Source: RGIG1995 sp045658315
GTDB lineage: Bacteria; Bacillota; Clostridia; Oscillospirales; CAG-272
Assembly: GCA_045658315.1 (NCBI GenBank)
Contig: JAZOUV010000054.1
Location: 1 to 39,623 of the forward strand
Reading direction: 5' to 3'
DNA: 39,623 bases
How positions within the stretch are numbered: the first letter of the stretch is position 1; every line of letters starts with the position of its first letter. Position numbers and translations under genes: made by a program. The notes below the pieces were generated by a model, which was not told where the DNA came from, did no database searches, and worked only from the letters and a program-made list of their open reading frames with translations. Of this stretch, positions 6,675 through 14,978 are shown piece after piece.

Positions 6675-7211
6675 ATGAATCCATGGCATGATTTTGAGAA
6701 AGAAAGAATAACCCCCGAAAATTTTTTGTGTGTGATAGAGATACCGAAGGGCGGTAAAATGAAATACGAGCTTGATAAGAAAAGCGGCCTTTTGAGACTT
6801 GACAGAGTATTGTTTACTTCGACGCACTATCCTGCAAATTACGGATTTATTCCGCGTACATACTCTCAGGATAACGACCCTCTTGATGTGCTTGTGCTTT
6901 GTCAGGAGCAGCTTCAGCCTATGTCGATAGTTGAGTGTTATCCCATAGGTGTTTTAAAGATGCTTGATAACAATGAGGTTGATGAGAAGATAATTGCGAT
7001 TCCTTTCGGAGATCCGTCGCTTAATACTTTCCATGACCTCCCTGAATTACCCGTACATCAGTTTCAGGAAATAAAGCATTTCTTTGAGGTTTACAAGTTC
7101 CTTGAGGACAAGGTGACGGTAGTTGAAGAAATATGTAACCGCGACGAAGCCGAAAAAATAATCAGTGATAATATACAAAGATATTCCGACAAATTCGGCG
7201 GTATTCTCTAA
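6675..7211 (+). CDS. ppa: Inorganic pyrophosphatase (class I)
   Basis: A 178-residue soluble family I enzyme that hydrolyses pyrophosphate to phosphate and drives biosynthetic reactions. The signature DNDPLDVLVL with its three metal-binding aspartates is intact, and YANYGFIPRTY-type substrate residues (HYPANYGFIPRTYS), KMKYELDK and the later FEVYKFLEDK are visible. Length is normal. Clostridia often use the DHH-type class II enzyme, so a class I enzyme here is worth noting but not rare. The start has AGGAG at a good distance. A strong terminator follows. Confidence 0.93.
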   Translation: MNPWHDFEKERITPENFLCVIEIPKGGKMKYELDKKSGLLRLDRVLFTSTHYPANYGFIPRTYSQDNDPLDVLVLCQEQLQPMSIVECYPIGVLKMLDNNEVDEKIIAIPFGDPSLNTFHDLPELPVHQFQEIKHFFEVYKFLEDKVTVVEEICNRDEAEKIISDNIQRYSDKFGGIL

Positions 7212-7235
7212 AAAGATATTTACAATTCAGAAAAC

Positions 7236-7293
7236 AAAAAGCAGCTGAGTCAAAAGCGATAAAAACGCTTAAGACTCAGCTGCTTTGTTTTTC
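7236..7293. terminator. Bidirectional terminator between ppa and the permease
   Basis: GCAGCTGAGTC (7241-7251) pairs with GACTCAGCTGC (7273-7283), with an inner stem AAGCG/CGCTT. T-rich tracts lie on the exit side of both strands. A second small hairpin, GGCTGA (7297-7302) with TCAGCC (7312-7317), lies next to it. Confidence 0.85.
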
Positions 7294-7342
7294 TTAGGCT
7301 GATTTATTGACTCAGCCCCATTTTTTGTCGGCTATCAAATTA

Positions 7343-8737
7343 TTATTGTTTGTTTTGTTTTTTGTAGAAGAACGAGCCGATAACCAAAACGACAACAAAT
7401 ATTACCAAGTAGAAGAGAACGGGGAACGAGAAGGTTCCGTTTGCTTTTGCGTTGAGGTAGGGCTGGATACCGTGTGCATAAATAGCTGCGAATACCATAA
7501 ATGAAGAAGCAAAAATGCCTAAAATGGGCAACACGATATTTTTAAGAACATTTTCTTTGCCGTGTTTTTTTATAAACATCACAAATACGGGAATGTAAAA
7601 TCCGTAGATTGTAATAATGGGAAGCTCTGAAGAGTCAAAGCTGAACAAACCGAAGATGGGGGTAGCCATAAGGTTTGCACCGTAGAAATAGAACAACCAA
7701 GCAGCACAAGCAAGAAGACCTACGATAGCGGAGTTGTAAGGCATATTGGTTGTGGGGCTTATTTCGTTTATTGTTTCGGGCTTAGGTCCTTGATTACGTG
7801 CGGATACAGCGTAGAGTGCACGTGTAGATGCAAGCATAAGACCGTTAAGAGTACCGAAGCAGGAAATAACGATAAGTACGCTGAGAGCAGTACCGCCGAT
7901 ATTACCGAAAATGTTTTTGAATGCTGCGGGAGCACCTTCGGACTGAAGAGTTGAAATTGGAGCCGCACCTGCAAGACCTATGTAATATGTAATGTAAACT
8001 GCAACGATAATAAGGCTTCCTATAGTAAGAGCAAGGGGAAGATTCTTCTTGGAGTCTTTAAGCTCTGCATTGATCGAAGTTGCAATGATCCAGCCTTCGT
8101 ATGCGAATGCCGTTGCAACAACTGCCGCAAAGAGTGCAGACATATTTCCGCCTTGTGCAACAACACTTGCTGTTTTGAAGGATTCAATAGTAGTTCCGTT
8201 AATAAGACCAACTACAGTACCTACGATTGCCATAAGCAAAAGGGGAATGAGCTTGATAAACGTTGTGCTGACCTGGAATTTACCTGCGAGCTTGGGGGAG
8301 AGCGTGTTGAGTGCATATGATGCAACGAGATAGAAAGCGGAAAGTGCGAGACAAACTCCGCTTGTGGGGTCGCCGCCAAAGAGTTCAACGGTGTAACGTG
8401 CTGAAACCCAAGCGAGAACGCTTGTCATGCCGGGCAGATAAATAAAGGTATTGAACCATGCAACGAAGTAAGCGTATTTTTTGCCGATAGTTGCTTCTGC
8501 ATAGTCAACGAGACCGTTGACCTTTTCGTAGTGTGAGCTGAGGTTTGCAAGGTTAAGGGCACAGATAATCATAACGATACCGCCGATAAGCCAAGCGATA
8601 ATGCCGAGAGGCATATTACCTTCAGTTTTTTCGAGAATTGCCTGAGCTTTGAAGAATACGCCGGAGCCGATAACAATGCCGACAACCATACATATTGCGG
8701 TCAACAGACCGAATTTTCTTTCGAGTTTATTGTTCAA
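7343..8737 (-). CDS. APC superfamily amino acid permease
   Basis: A 464-residue integral membrane transporter of the APC/LAT type with about 12 helices. The N-terminal MVVGIVIGSGVFFKAQAIL holds the G-S-G-V substrate-binding bend of TM1, and FAYEGWIIATSINAELKDSKKNLP is the conserved TM6 region. The closest known group is the SteT-like serine/threonine or general amino acid exchangers; the substrate is not certain. I place the start at the TTG at 8737, because GGAGG lies 8 bp before it. A longer frame from 8752 would start inside that binding site. It is a single gene with its own promoter, convergent with ppa and divergent from liv. Confidence 0.88.
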   Translation of the reverse strand: MNNKLERKFGLLTAICMVVGIVIGSGVFFKAQAILEKTEGNMPLGIIAWLIGGIVMIICALNLANLSSHYEKVNGLVDYAEATIGKKYAYFVAWFNTFIYLPGMTSVLAWVSARYTVELFGGDPTSGVCLALSAFYLVASYALNTLSPKLAGKFQVSTTFIKLIPLLLMAIVGTVVGLINGTTIESFKTASVVAQGGNMSALFAAVVATAFAYEGWIIATSINAELKDSKKNLPLALTIGSLIIVAVYITYYIGLAGAAPISTLQSEGAPAAFKNIFGNIGGTALSVLIVISCFGTLNGLMLASTRALYAVSARNQGPKPETINEISPTTNMPYNSAIVGLLACAAWLFYFYGANLMATPIFGLFSFDSSELPIITIYGFYIPVFVMFIKKHGKENVLKNIVLPILGIFASSFMVFAAIYAHGIQPYLNAKANGTFSFPVLFYLVIFVVVLVIGSFFYKKQNKQ

Positions 8738-8769
8738 GGTTTTTTCCTCCAAATAAAAAATGATAACAT

Positions 8770-8798
8770 ATTATAACATCGGTCAGTGAGCATTTCAA
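8770..8798 (-). promoter_or_regulatory. Promoter of the APC permease
   Basis: On the minus strand, TTGAAA (8793-8798), 17 bp, TATAAT (8770-8775). Confidence 0.7.
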
Positions 8799-8967
8799 GT
8801 GTTTGTACGCAATTTTTCTGTTTTTTTTATAAAAGTCATCAATAATATGAGATTTTCTTCATAATAAAGGCTAAAAAATCTAACAATGCTTTATCACTCT
8901 AAAATGATAAATATTCTTGCAAATAATTTTATAATATATACAAATTAAACAAAATTTTTTGTTACTA

Positions 8968-8996
8968 TTGACAAGAACAACGGACGGTGATAAAAT
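8968..8996 (+). promoter_or_regulatory. Strong promoter of the liv operon
   Basis: TTGACA (8968-8973), 17 bp, TAAAAT (8991-8996). It is near consensus and about 90 bp ahead of livJ, consistent with high expression. Confidence 0.8.
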
Positions 8997-9018
8997 ATAC
9001 TATCTATTTTTATTTTAA

Positions 9019-9056
9019 GGTATTCATCCGAATCGGCTAATCGGTCGGTGTATACC
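9019..9056 (+). promoter_or_regulatory. Hairpin in the liv 5' leader
   Basis: GGTATTCATCCGA (9019-9031) pairs with TCGGTGTATACC (9045-9056) with one bulge. It lies in the transcribed leader, between the promoter and the ribosome binding site AAAGGAG. No T-run follows, so it is not a terminator; it may stabilise the message or be a protein site. Confidence 0.45.
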
Positions 9057-9088
9057 AAAACAAATCTTTCATAAAAGGAGAAAAAACA

Positions 9089-10246
9089 ATGAAAAGAATT
9101 CTCGCACTTATTCTCGTTGTTGTTATGTGTGCAGCTGTTATGGTAAGCTGCGGAAAAAAAGATGACAGCAACACTTTGAAGATCGGCGGTATCGGTCCTA
9201 CAACCGGTGATGCTGCAATTTACGGTCAGGCTGTTATGAACGGTGCTAAGATCGCTGTTGACGAAATCAACGCTGCAGGCGGTATCGGCGGTATGCAGAT
9301 TGAGTTCAACTTCCAGGACGATGCAAACGTTGCTGAATCTTCCGTAAACGCTTACAACAAGCTTATGGACTGGGGTATGGACGTTCTCGTTGGTACAGTT
9401 ACCACAACTCCCTGTATTTCAGTATCCGCAAAGGTTTACACTGACCGCGTATTCGCCCTCACACCTTCCGCGTCTTCTACAGACGTAACAAAGGATAAGG
9501 ACAATATGTTCCAGCTTTGCTTCTCTGACCCCAACCAGGGTACAGGTTCCGCTAACTACATTTCTGCAAATATGGCAGACAAGAAGATTGCTATCATCTA
9601 CAGAAATGATGATGCTTACTCTCAGGGTATCAGAGACACATTTGCTACAGAAGCAAAGGCTAAGAACCTTAACATCGTTTACGAAGGTACATTCACTGCT
9701 GACACAGCTACAGACTTTTCCGTACAGCTCACTGCTGCAAAGGCTGCAAACGCTGACCTCATCTTCCTTCCTATCTACTATCAGCCCGCGTCCGTAATTC
9801 TTTCTCAGGCAAAGACTATGGACTATGCTCCTACTTTCTTCGGCGTTGACGGTATGGACGGTATTCTTACAATGGAAAACTTTGACATTAAGCTTGCTGA
9901 AGGCGTAATGGTACTCACTCCTTTCTCAGCAGATGCTGAAGACGATCTCACAAAGAACTTTGTTAAGAAGTACAAGGAACTCCACGGTGAGATTCCCAAC
10001 CAGTTTGCTGCAGACGGTTATGACTGTATCTATGCTGTTAAGGCTGCTTACGAAAAGGGCGGCTGCACAAAGGATATGACAAGAGCAGAGCTTTGCGAAG
10101 CACTTGTAAAGGCAATTAAGGAAATCAGCTTCGACGGTCTTACAGGTCAGGATATGACTTGGTCTGACAAGGGCGAAGTTAACAAGATGCCTACAGCGGT
10201 TGTCATTAAGGACGGAGCTTACGTTTCTGCAGAAACTGCTGAATAA
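9089..10246 (+). CDS. livJ: Branched-chain amino acid ABC transporter, substrate-binding lipoprotein
   Basis: A 385-residue lipoprotein. The signal peptide ends in VMVSC (Cys21), followed by a type I periplasmic-binding fold starting LKIGGIGPTTGDAAIYGQ, typical of the LivJ family. It captures the amino acid outside the membrane and hands it to LivHMGF. Codon use is clearly more biased than in its neighbours (many CTC, GAC, AAC, AAG), a sign of high expression, as expected for a binding protein made in excess. A 50-bp gap follows before livH with no strong terminator. The ligand is assumed branched-chain from the family; urea or short-chain amide forms exist, but no urease or amidase genes are nearby. 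Confidence 0.92.
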   Translation: MKRILALILVVVMCAAVMVSCGKKDDSNTLKIGGIGPTTGDAAIYGQAVMNGAKIAVDEINAAGGIGGMQIEFNFQDDANVAESSVNAYNKLMDWGMDVLVGTVTTTPCISVSAKVYTDRVFALTPSASSTDVTKDKDNMFQLCFSDPNQGTGSANYISANMADKKIAIIYRNDDAYSQGIRDTFATEAKAKNLNIVYEGTFTADTATDFSVQLTAAKAANADLIFLPIYYQPASVILSQAKTMDYAPTFFGVDGMDGILTMENFDIKLAEGVMVLTPFSADAEDDLTKNFVKKYKELHGEIPNQFAADGYDCIYAVKAAYEKGGCTKDMTRAELCEALVKAIKEISFDGLTGQDMTWSDKGEVNKMPTAVVIKDGAYVSAETAE

Positions 10247-10296
10247 TTATAAACTTTATTTACTAAACAAAAAAGTATTTCACGAGGTGCATTCTA

Positions 10297-11178
10297 ATGT
10301 TGGAATTTCTTTCCTACTTGATCAGCGGAATAAGCCTCGGAAGCGTTTATGCAATTATCGCTTTGGGGTACACGATGGTGTACGGCATTGCGAAAATGCT
10401 TAACTTTGCACACGGCGACGTAATCATGGTGGGCGGATACGTAAGTCTGCTCGCCATGACGTCTCTTGGGCTTCCGACATGGGCTGCGATTCTTCTTGCT
10501 ATGGTCGTATGTACAGTTTTAGGTGTAATAATTGAAGGATTGGCATATAAGCCGCTGCGTTCAGCACCTTCGCTTGCCGTGCTTATTACAGCTATCGGCG
10601 TATCGTATTTTCTTCAAAATTCGGCTTTGCTTATTTGGGGAGCAAACCCGAAGGTATACTCTCCCATAATTGAAGGAACATTCAAACTTTTTGACGGAAA
10701 GCTTCCTATATCTTATATTTCAATGCTTACCGTATTTGTGTGTATCGTAATAATGATAGCTCTTACTATCTTTACAAGCAAGAGCAAAATGGGTAAGGCT
10801 ATGAGAGCCTGCTCTGAGGACAAGGCTGCAGCACAGCTTATGGGTATTAATGTCAACAAGACTATATCCTTAACATTTGCTATAGGTTCAGCTTTGGCGG
10901 CTATTGCCGGCGTTCTCCTCTGTTCATCCTATCCTACACTTATGCCTACCACCGGCTCAATGCCCGGTATCAAGGCATTTACCGCGGCTGTTTTCGGAGG
11001 CATCGGTTCTATTCCCGGTGCATTTTTAGGCGGTATTTTACTTGGAATAATCGAGTCTCTTGCAAAAGCGTATATTTCCACACAGCTTGCAAATACGGTT
11101 GTGTTCGGTGTGCTTATCATTGTTCTTTTGGTACGTCCTGCCGGACTTCTCGGCAAATATGTACCGGAAAAGGTATGA
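10297..11178 (+). CDS. livH: Branched-chain amino acid ABC transporter permease LivH
   Basis: A 293-residue inner membrane permease with about eight helices. The start region YLISGISLGSVYAIIALGYTMVYG and MLNFAHGDVIMVGGY are the family hallmark, and MRACSEDKAAAQLMGINV is the EAA-like loop that contacts the ATPases. It pairs with LivM, encoded 9 bp later. The start has CGAGGTG upstream. Confidence 0.93.
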   Translation: MLEFLSYLISGISLGSVYAIIALGYTMVYGIAKMLNFAHGDVIMVGGYVSLLAMTSLGLPTWAAILLAMVVCTVLGVIIEGLAYKPLRSAPSLAVLITAIGVSYFLQNSALLIWGANPKVYSPIIEGTFKLFDGKLPISYISMLTVFVCIVIMIALTIFTSKSKMGKAMRACSEDKAAAQLMGINVNKTISLTFAIGSALAAIAGVLLCSSYPTLMPTTGSMPGIKAFTAAVFGGIGSIPGAFLGGILLGIIESLAKAYISTQLANTVVFGVLIIVLLVRPAGLLGKYVPEKV

Positions 11179-11187
11179 GGTGGAACG

Positions 11188-12258
11188 ATGAAAAAGTTTA
11201 ATTTAAAGAAAACAACGAAAATCGATTTTGCTACATATCTTGGCGTTATTGTCATGTTTATCGTTCTTTCCGTGATGAAGAACGGCGGTATGCTTAACTA
11301 TTCTATGTCGGGTATGCTCGTTCCTATCTGCTGTTTTATCGTAATGGCTGTATCACTCAACCTTACCGTCGGTATACTCGGAGAGCTCAGTCTCGGTCAC
11401 GCGGGATTTGTAAGTGTGGGTGCATTTTCGGGCATAATTGCCTCTCAGAGTCTTTTGAACGTAATAGAATCAGCACCTTTAAGACTTGGTATAGCACTTG
11501 TTGTTGGTGCAATATTTGCGGCTATTGCAGGTGTTTTGGTAGGAATTCCTGTTCTCAGACTCAGAGGCGACTATCTTGCTATAGTTACACTTGCTTTCGG
11601 TGAAATTATAAAAGATCTTATTAACTGTTTGCTTGTAGGTATAGATTCTAAAGGACTTCACGTGCTTTTCAATGCGAAGGGGTTGCTTACGGTTGACGAC
11701 CTTCATCTTAAAGAGGGCGGTAGAGTAATAATTAAGGGTGCACAGGGTGCTACCGGAATACAGACTATATCTACGTTTACAGCCGGTTTTATTCTTATAA
11801 TGGTTACGCTTGTTGTGGTACTTAACTTAACGAGAAGCCGTTCCGGCAGAGCTATTATGGCTTTGAGAGATAACAGAATTGCGGCTGAATCGGTTGGTAT
11901 CAATGTTACAAAGTATAAGCTTATGGCATTTGTAACGTCAGCGGCTCTGGCGGGTGCTGCGGGTGCTTTGTACGCACTTAACTTCTCGGCGGTTATTTCT
12001 TCGACGTTTAACTTTAACATATCTATAGAGATTCTTTTGATGGTAGTGTTCGGCGGTTTGGGTAATATTTGGGGTTCTGTTATTGCGGCGGCAGTAATCA
12101 GACTTCTCCCCGAGCTTTTGCGTGAGTTTAATGACTACCGTATGCTCTTCTATGCTATAATTCTTATTCTTGTTATGATAGCAACGAATAATCCTACAGT
12201 TAAGAATTTGCTCGGCAAGCTTATTCCCAAAAAGAAGGGGGCTGAAATAGATGGATAG
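11188..12258 (+). CDS. livM: Branched-chain amino acid ABC transporter permease LivM
   Basis: A 356-residue permease partner of LivH. SLNLTVGILGELSLGHAGFVSVGAF and LRLRGDYLAIVTLAFGEI are diagnostic, and ALRDNRIAAESVGINVTKYKLMAF is the cytoplasmic coupling loop. About ten helices. Its final codons overlap the start of livG by 8 bp, indicating translational coupling. Confidence 0.93.
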   Translation: MKKFNLKKTTKIDFATYLGVIVMFIVLSVMKNGGMLNYSMSGMLVPICCFIVMAVSLNLTVGILGELSLGHAGFVSVGAFSGIIASQSLLNVIESAPLRLGIALVVGAIFAAIAGVLVGIPVLRLRGDYLAIVTLAFGEIIKDLINCLLVGIDSKGLHVLFNAKGLLTVDDLHLKEGGRVIIKGAQGATGIQTISTFTAGFILIMVTLVVVLNLTRSRSGRAIMALRDNRIAAESVGINVTKYKLMAFVTSAALAGAAGALYALNFSAVISSTFNFNISIEILLMVVFGGLGNIWGSVIAAAVIRLLPELLREFNDYRMLFYAIILILVMIATNNPTVKNLLGKLIPKKKGAEIDG

Positions 12259-13102
12259 ATTTGCACACAGAAGAGGGAAGCTTGTTCCTCTTCCCAGCGA
12301 TTCACTTATTCCCGAAAGAGACATTAACAGCTCTCCTATACTTGAAGCAAGACATCTCGGTATTGAATTTGGCGGTCTTAAAGCCGTTGACGATTTTAAT
12401 CTCACAATAGGCAGAACAGAAATTGCCGGTCTTATCGGACCTAACGGGGCGGGTAAAACTACCGTATTTAACCTGCTTACCAAGGTATATCAGCCAACAA
12501 AGGGTACGATCCTTATTGACGGTATAGATACACACGGAATGAACACCGTTCAGGTTAGTAAAATAGGCGTTGCAAGAACGTTCCAGAACATCAGACTTTT
12601 CTCTAATCTTACTGTTGAAGAAAACGTAAAGCTCGGTATGCACAATCAGATAAAATACGGTATGTTCAGCGGAATTTTACGTGCACCGAATTATTGGAAA
12701 GAAGAGAAAAGGGCTCATGAAAAGGCTATGGAGCTTCTTCATATCTTTGAAATGGAACACCTTGCAAACCATAAGGCAGGTTCATTGCCTTACGGTGCTC
12801 AGAGACGTCTTGAAATTGTCAGAGCTTTGGGAACAAATCCCGGACTTTTGCTTCTTGACGAGCCGGCGGCGGGTATGAACCCTTCGGAAACTGCGGAATT
12901 AATGGAGAATATACTCAAAATCCGTGATACATTCAAGATAGCAATTATGCTTATTGAGCATGATATGAATCTTGTTATGGGTATATGCGAGGGTATATGC
13001 GTGCTTAACTTCGGTAAGGTTATCGCAAAGGGAAGTCCCGAGGATATTCAGTCCAACCCCGTTGTTATCGAGGCATACCTCGGTAAGAAGAAGGAGGGTT
13101 AA
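12251..13102 (+). CDS. livG: Branched-chain amino acid ABC transporter ATPase LivG
   Basis: A 283-residue ATPase. Walker A GLIGPNGAGKTT, Q-loop VARTFQNIRLFSNLTVEEN, signature-region LPYGAQRRLEIVRAL (a usual LivG variant of LSGGQ) and Walker B LLLLDEPAAGMNPSE are all present. The first 28 residues (MDRFAHRRGKLVPLPSDSLI) are an extension before the usual start; it is kept because the start overlaps livM in the manner of coupled genes. Confidence 0.92.
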   Translation: MDRFAHRRGKLVPLPSDSLIPERDINSSPILEARHLGIEFGGLKAVDDFNLTIGRTEIAGLIGPNGAGKTTVFNLLTKVYQPTKGTILIDGIDTHGMNTVQVSKIGVARTFQNIRLFSNLTVEENVKLGMHNQIKYGMFSGILRAPNYWKEEKRAHEKAMELLHIFEMEHLANHKAGSLPYGAQRRLEIVRALGTNPGLLLLDEPAAGMNPSETAELMENILKIRDTFKIAIMLIEHDMNLVMGICEGICVLNFGKVIAKGSPEDIQSNPVVIEAYLGKKKEG

Positions 13103-13105
13103 GAT

Positions 13106-13816
13106 ATGTCGCAGATACTTAAAGTTGATAATATAAACGTATATTACGGTGCGATACACGCCATAAAGGGTGTTTCCCTTGAGGTGAATGAGGGAGAAAT
13201 AGTAACCCTTATCGGTGCTAACGGTGCAGGTAAATCCACGACACTTAAAGCAATCTCCAATCTTCTTCATCCCAAAACGGGAAGCATTGAGTTTTTTGGT
13301 GAAAAGCTTGCTCATATTCCTCCTCACAAGATTGTTGAAAAAGGACTTGCTCACGTTCCCGAAGGCAGAAGAATCTTCTTGCAAATGACCGTTCAGGAAA
13401 ACCTTGAAATGGGTGCATATACACAGGACGGAAAGACTTTTGATGAGGATATACAGGTAGTATATGAACAGTTTCCCCGTCTTCTTGAAAGAAGAAAGCA
13501 GATAGCCGGTACTCTTTCGGGCGGAGAACAACAAATGCTTGCTATGGGAAGAGCGTTGATGAGCCGTCCTAAGCTTCTTATGCTTGATGAGCCATCGATG
13601 GGACTTGCACCTATACTTGTTGAGCAGATATTTGATATTATAAAAGAGCTTCACAAGAAGGGAACTACCATTCTTCTTGTCGAACAGAACGCACAGATGG
13701 CACTTTCGGTTGCTGACAGAGCTTACGTTATGGAGACCGGTAAGATAACTCTTTTCGGTACGGGTAAAGAACTTGCTGAGAGTGACTCCGTAAGGAAAGC
13801 CTATCTGGGCGGCTGA
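13106..13816 (+). CDS. livF: Branched-chain amino acid ABC transporter ATPase LivF
   Basis: A 236-residue ATPase, the second NBD of the importer. Walker A LIGANGAGKST, the LivF-typical GLAHVPEGRRIF, signature LSGGEQQMLAMGRALM and Walker B LLMLDEPSMGLAP are intact. It starts 3 bp after livG and ends the operon; a strong terminator follows. Confidence 0.94.
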   Translation: MSQILKVDNINVYYGAIHAIKGVSLEVNEGEIVTLIGANGAGKSTTLKAISNLLHPKTGSIEFFGEKLAHIPPHKIVEKGLAHVPEGRRIFLQMTVQENLEMGAYTQDGKTFDEDIQVVYEQFPRLLERRKQIAGTLSGGEQQMLAMGRALMSRPKLLMLDEPSMGLAPILVEQIFDIIKELHKKGTTILLVEQNAQMALSVADRAYVMETGKITLFGTGKELAESDSVRKAYLGG

Positions 13817-13839
13817 TGACTGTAAATAGTTTTTGTATA

Positions 13840-13889
13840 AAACAAGCTTTCTTTTCTGTAAATGCAGAAAGGGAAGCTTGTTTGTTTTT
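13840..13889 (+). terminator. Terminator of the liv operon
   Basis: A 19-bp stem with two weak pairs, AAACAAGCTTTC… (13840-13858) against …GAAGCTTGTTT (13865-13883), with a 6-base loop and TGTTTTTG after it. Confidence 0.85.
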
Positions 13890-14011
13890 GCCTCTGTGTA
13901 CTTATGTTGAGTAAAAATAATATCCGGAAAACGAAAAATGTGCTTTTTTTGTAATAAAAATATGACGGTACACGTATTTACGTCTACCGTCGGTTTTATA
14001 ATAGATGAAAT

Positions 14012-14758
14012 TTAAATTTCTTCTTTGGTAATAAAAGAATAGACAAGCTTACCAAAAGTATTATCGCCGTTTTCGTCGGCTGTTTTCAGCGAACAGCAAT
14101 GTTTGCCCGGCAAAACCTTTAATTTAATATTGTCCGTATGCTCGAAATGCTTTAGCGTTGAAACAAGGAGCATTGTCTGTTCAAATCTGTTTCTCATATC
14201 ATCGTCATAGACAAGAATGAGCATTGGTGGATATGTTGCGTCTTCTCCTACGTGATAGAGTGGAGAAGAGTCGTCAACAATAACGCGACGTGGGTCTAAA
14301 GAGCGTTCTTTCAGCACTCTGAAATGGCAGGTAGGTTGTCCCGCATCGTGTATGAAGCCCGAAATATCCATAGGGGTTATTCCGTAAGGAGCTAACCAAC
14401 GCTTGTCAAAGCAAAGCATTTGAGAAAGATATCCGCCTGCCGAGCTTCCGCCTACGTATATGTCTTTTGCATTGCAATATTCTTTGATATTGTTAAAAAC
14501 CCAAGATACCGTTTCGGCCGCATCACAAATAAAATCGGGATATTGGGCATCGGGATACATTCTGTAGTTGGCACTTACAACGGCAACGCCTCGGTTTGTC
14601 AGGTATTCGATGAACATTGTCCGTACAGCCTTATCGCCCTTTTCAAATCCGCCCCCGTGAAAATATACCAATACCGCAAAGGCGTCTTTTTCGGGAAGGT
14701 AGATATCGAGACATTGTTTGCTCTCGGTGTTGTAACAAATATCTTTTATGATTTTCAT
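14012..14758 (-). CDS. Alpha/beta hydrolase, esterase/lipase type
   Basis: A 248-residue cytoplasmic hydrolase with no signal peptide. The oxyanion loop YFHGGGF and the nucleophile elbow GGSSAGG are the hallmark of the hormone-sensitive-lipase/BD-FAE-like esterase group. The catalytic acid is probably in LVYDDDMRNRFEQ, and His in LPGKHCCSL. Such enzymes remove acyl groups from small esters or sugars; the substrate is unknown. The ATG at 14758 has GAGG 11 bp upstream; a TTG six bases earlier is possible. It is a single gene with its own promoter, between the liv and CNNM operons. Confidence 0.82.
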   Translation of the reverse strand: MKIIKDICYNTESKQCLDIYLPEKDAFAVLVYFHGGGFEKGDKAVRTMFIEYLTNRGVAVVSANYRMYPDAQYPDFICDAAETVSWVFNNIKEYCNAKDIYVGGSSAGGYLSQMLCFDKRWLAPYGITPMDISGFIHDAGQPTCHFRVLKERSLDPRRVIVDDSSPLYHVGEDATYPPMLILVYDDDMRNRFEQTMLLVSTLKHFEHTDNIKLKVLPGKHCCSLKTADENGDNTFGKLVYSFITKEEI

Positions 14759-14795
14759 TTGCAAATTTACCTCTTCAGTAGTTTTTATACATGAT

Positions 14796-14824
14796 ATTAT
14801 ACAGCAAGATTTTAATGTTGTAAA
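14796..14824 (-). promoter_or_regulatory. Promoter of the esterase gene
   Basis: On the minus strand, TTTACA (14819-14824), 17 bp, TATAAT (14796-14801). Confidence 0.65.
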
Positions 14825-14894
14825 TAGTTTTATTTGTTATGTTAAAGTATTATATATGTTATAGCTTGCTTTTTTGAGTGATAGACTATAAAAC

Positions 14895-14923
14895 TTGACT
14901 TTTTTGAATATATATGTTATATT
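14895..14923 (+). promoter_or_regulatory. Promoter of the CNNM/CorC pair
   Basis: TTGACT (14895-14900), 17 bp, TATATT (14918-14923), about 55 bp before the first start codon. Confidence 0.65.
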
Positions 14924-14978
14924 GATGTTTACGTGTGTATACACGAATAATTATTTTGAATAGGAAGTGGAATTTTTC

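Larger units (their letters stand above)
8738..9088. other. Divergent control region between permease and liv operon
   Basis: A 351-bp AT-rich gap with no gene. It holds one promoter for each side, and a hairpin in the liv leader. The middle (8800-8960) is A/T-rich without a clear operator. Confidence 0.6.

Noticed and set aside
8800..8960. CodY box upstream of the liv operon
   Set aside because: A/T-rich stretches resemble half of the motif but no full AATTTTCWGAAAATT-like site is present.
12899..13654. A 251-codon open frame antisense to livG and livF
   Set aside because: Shadow of two conserved ATPase genes; composition is not protein-like.
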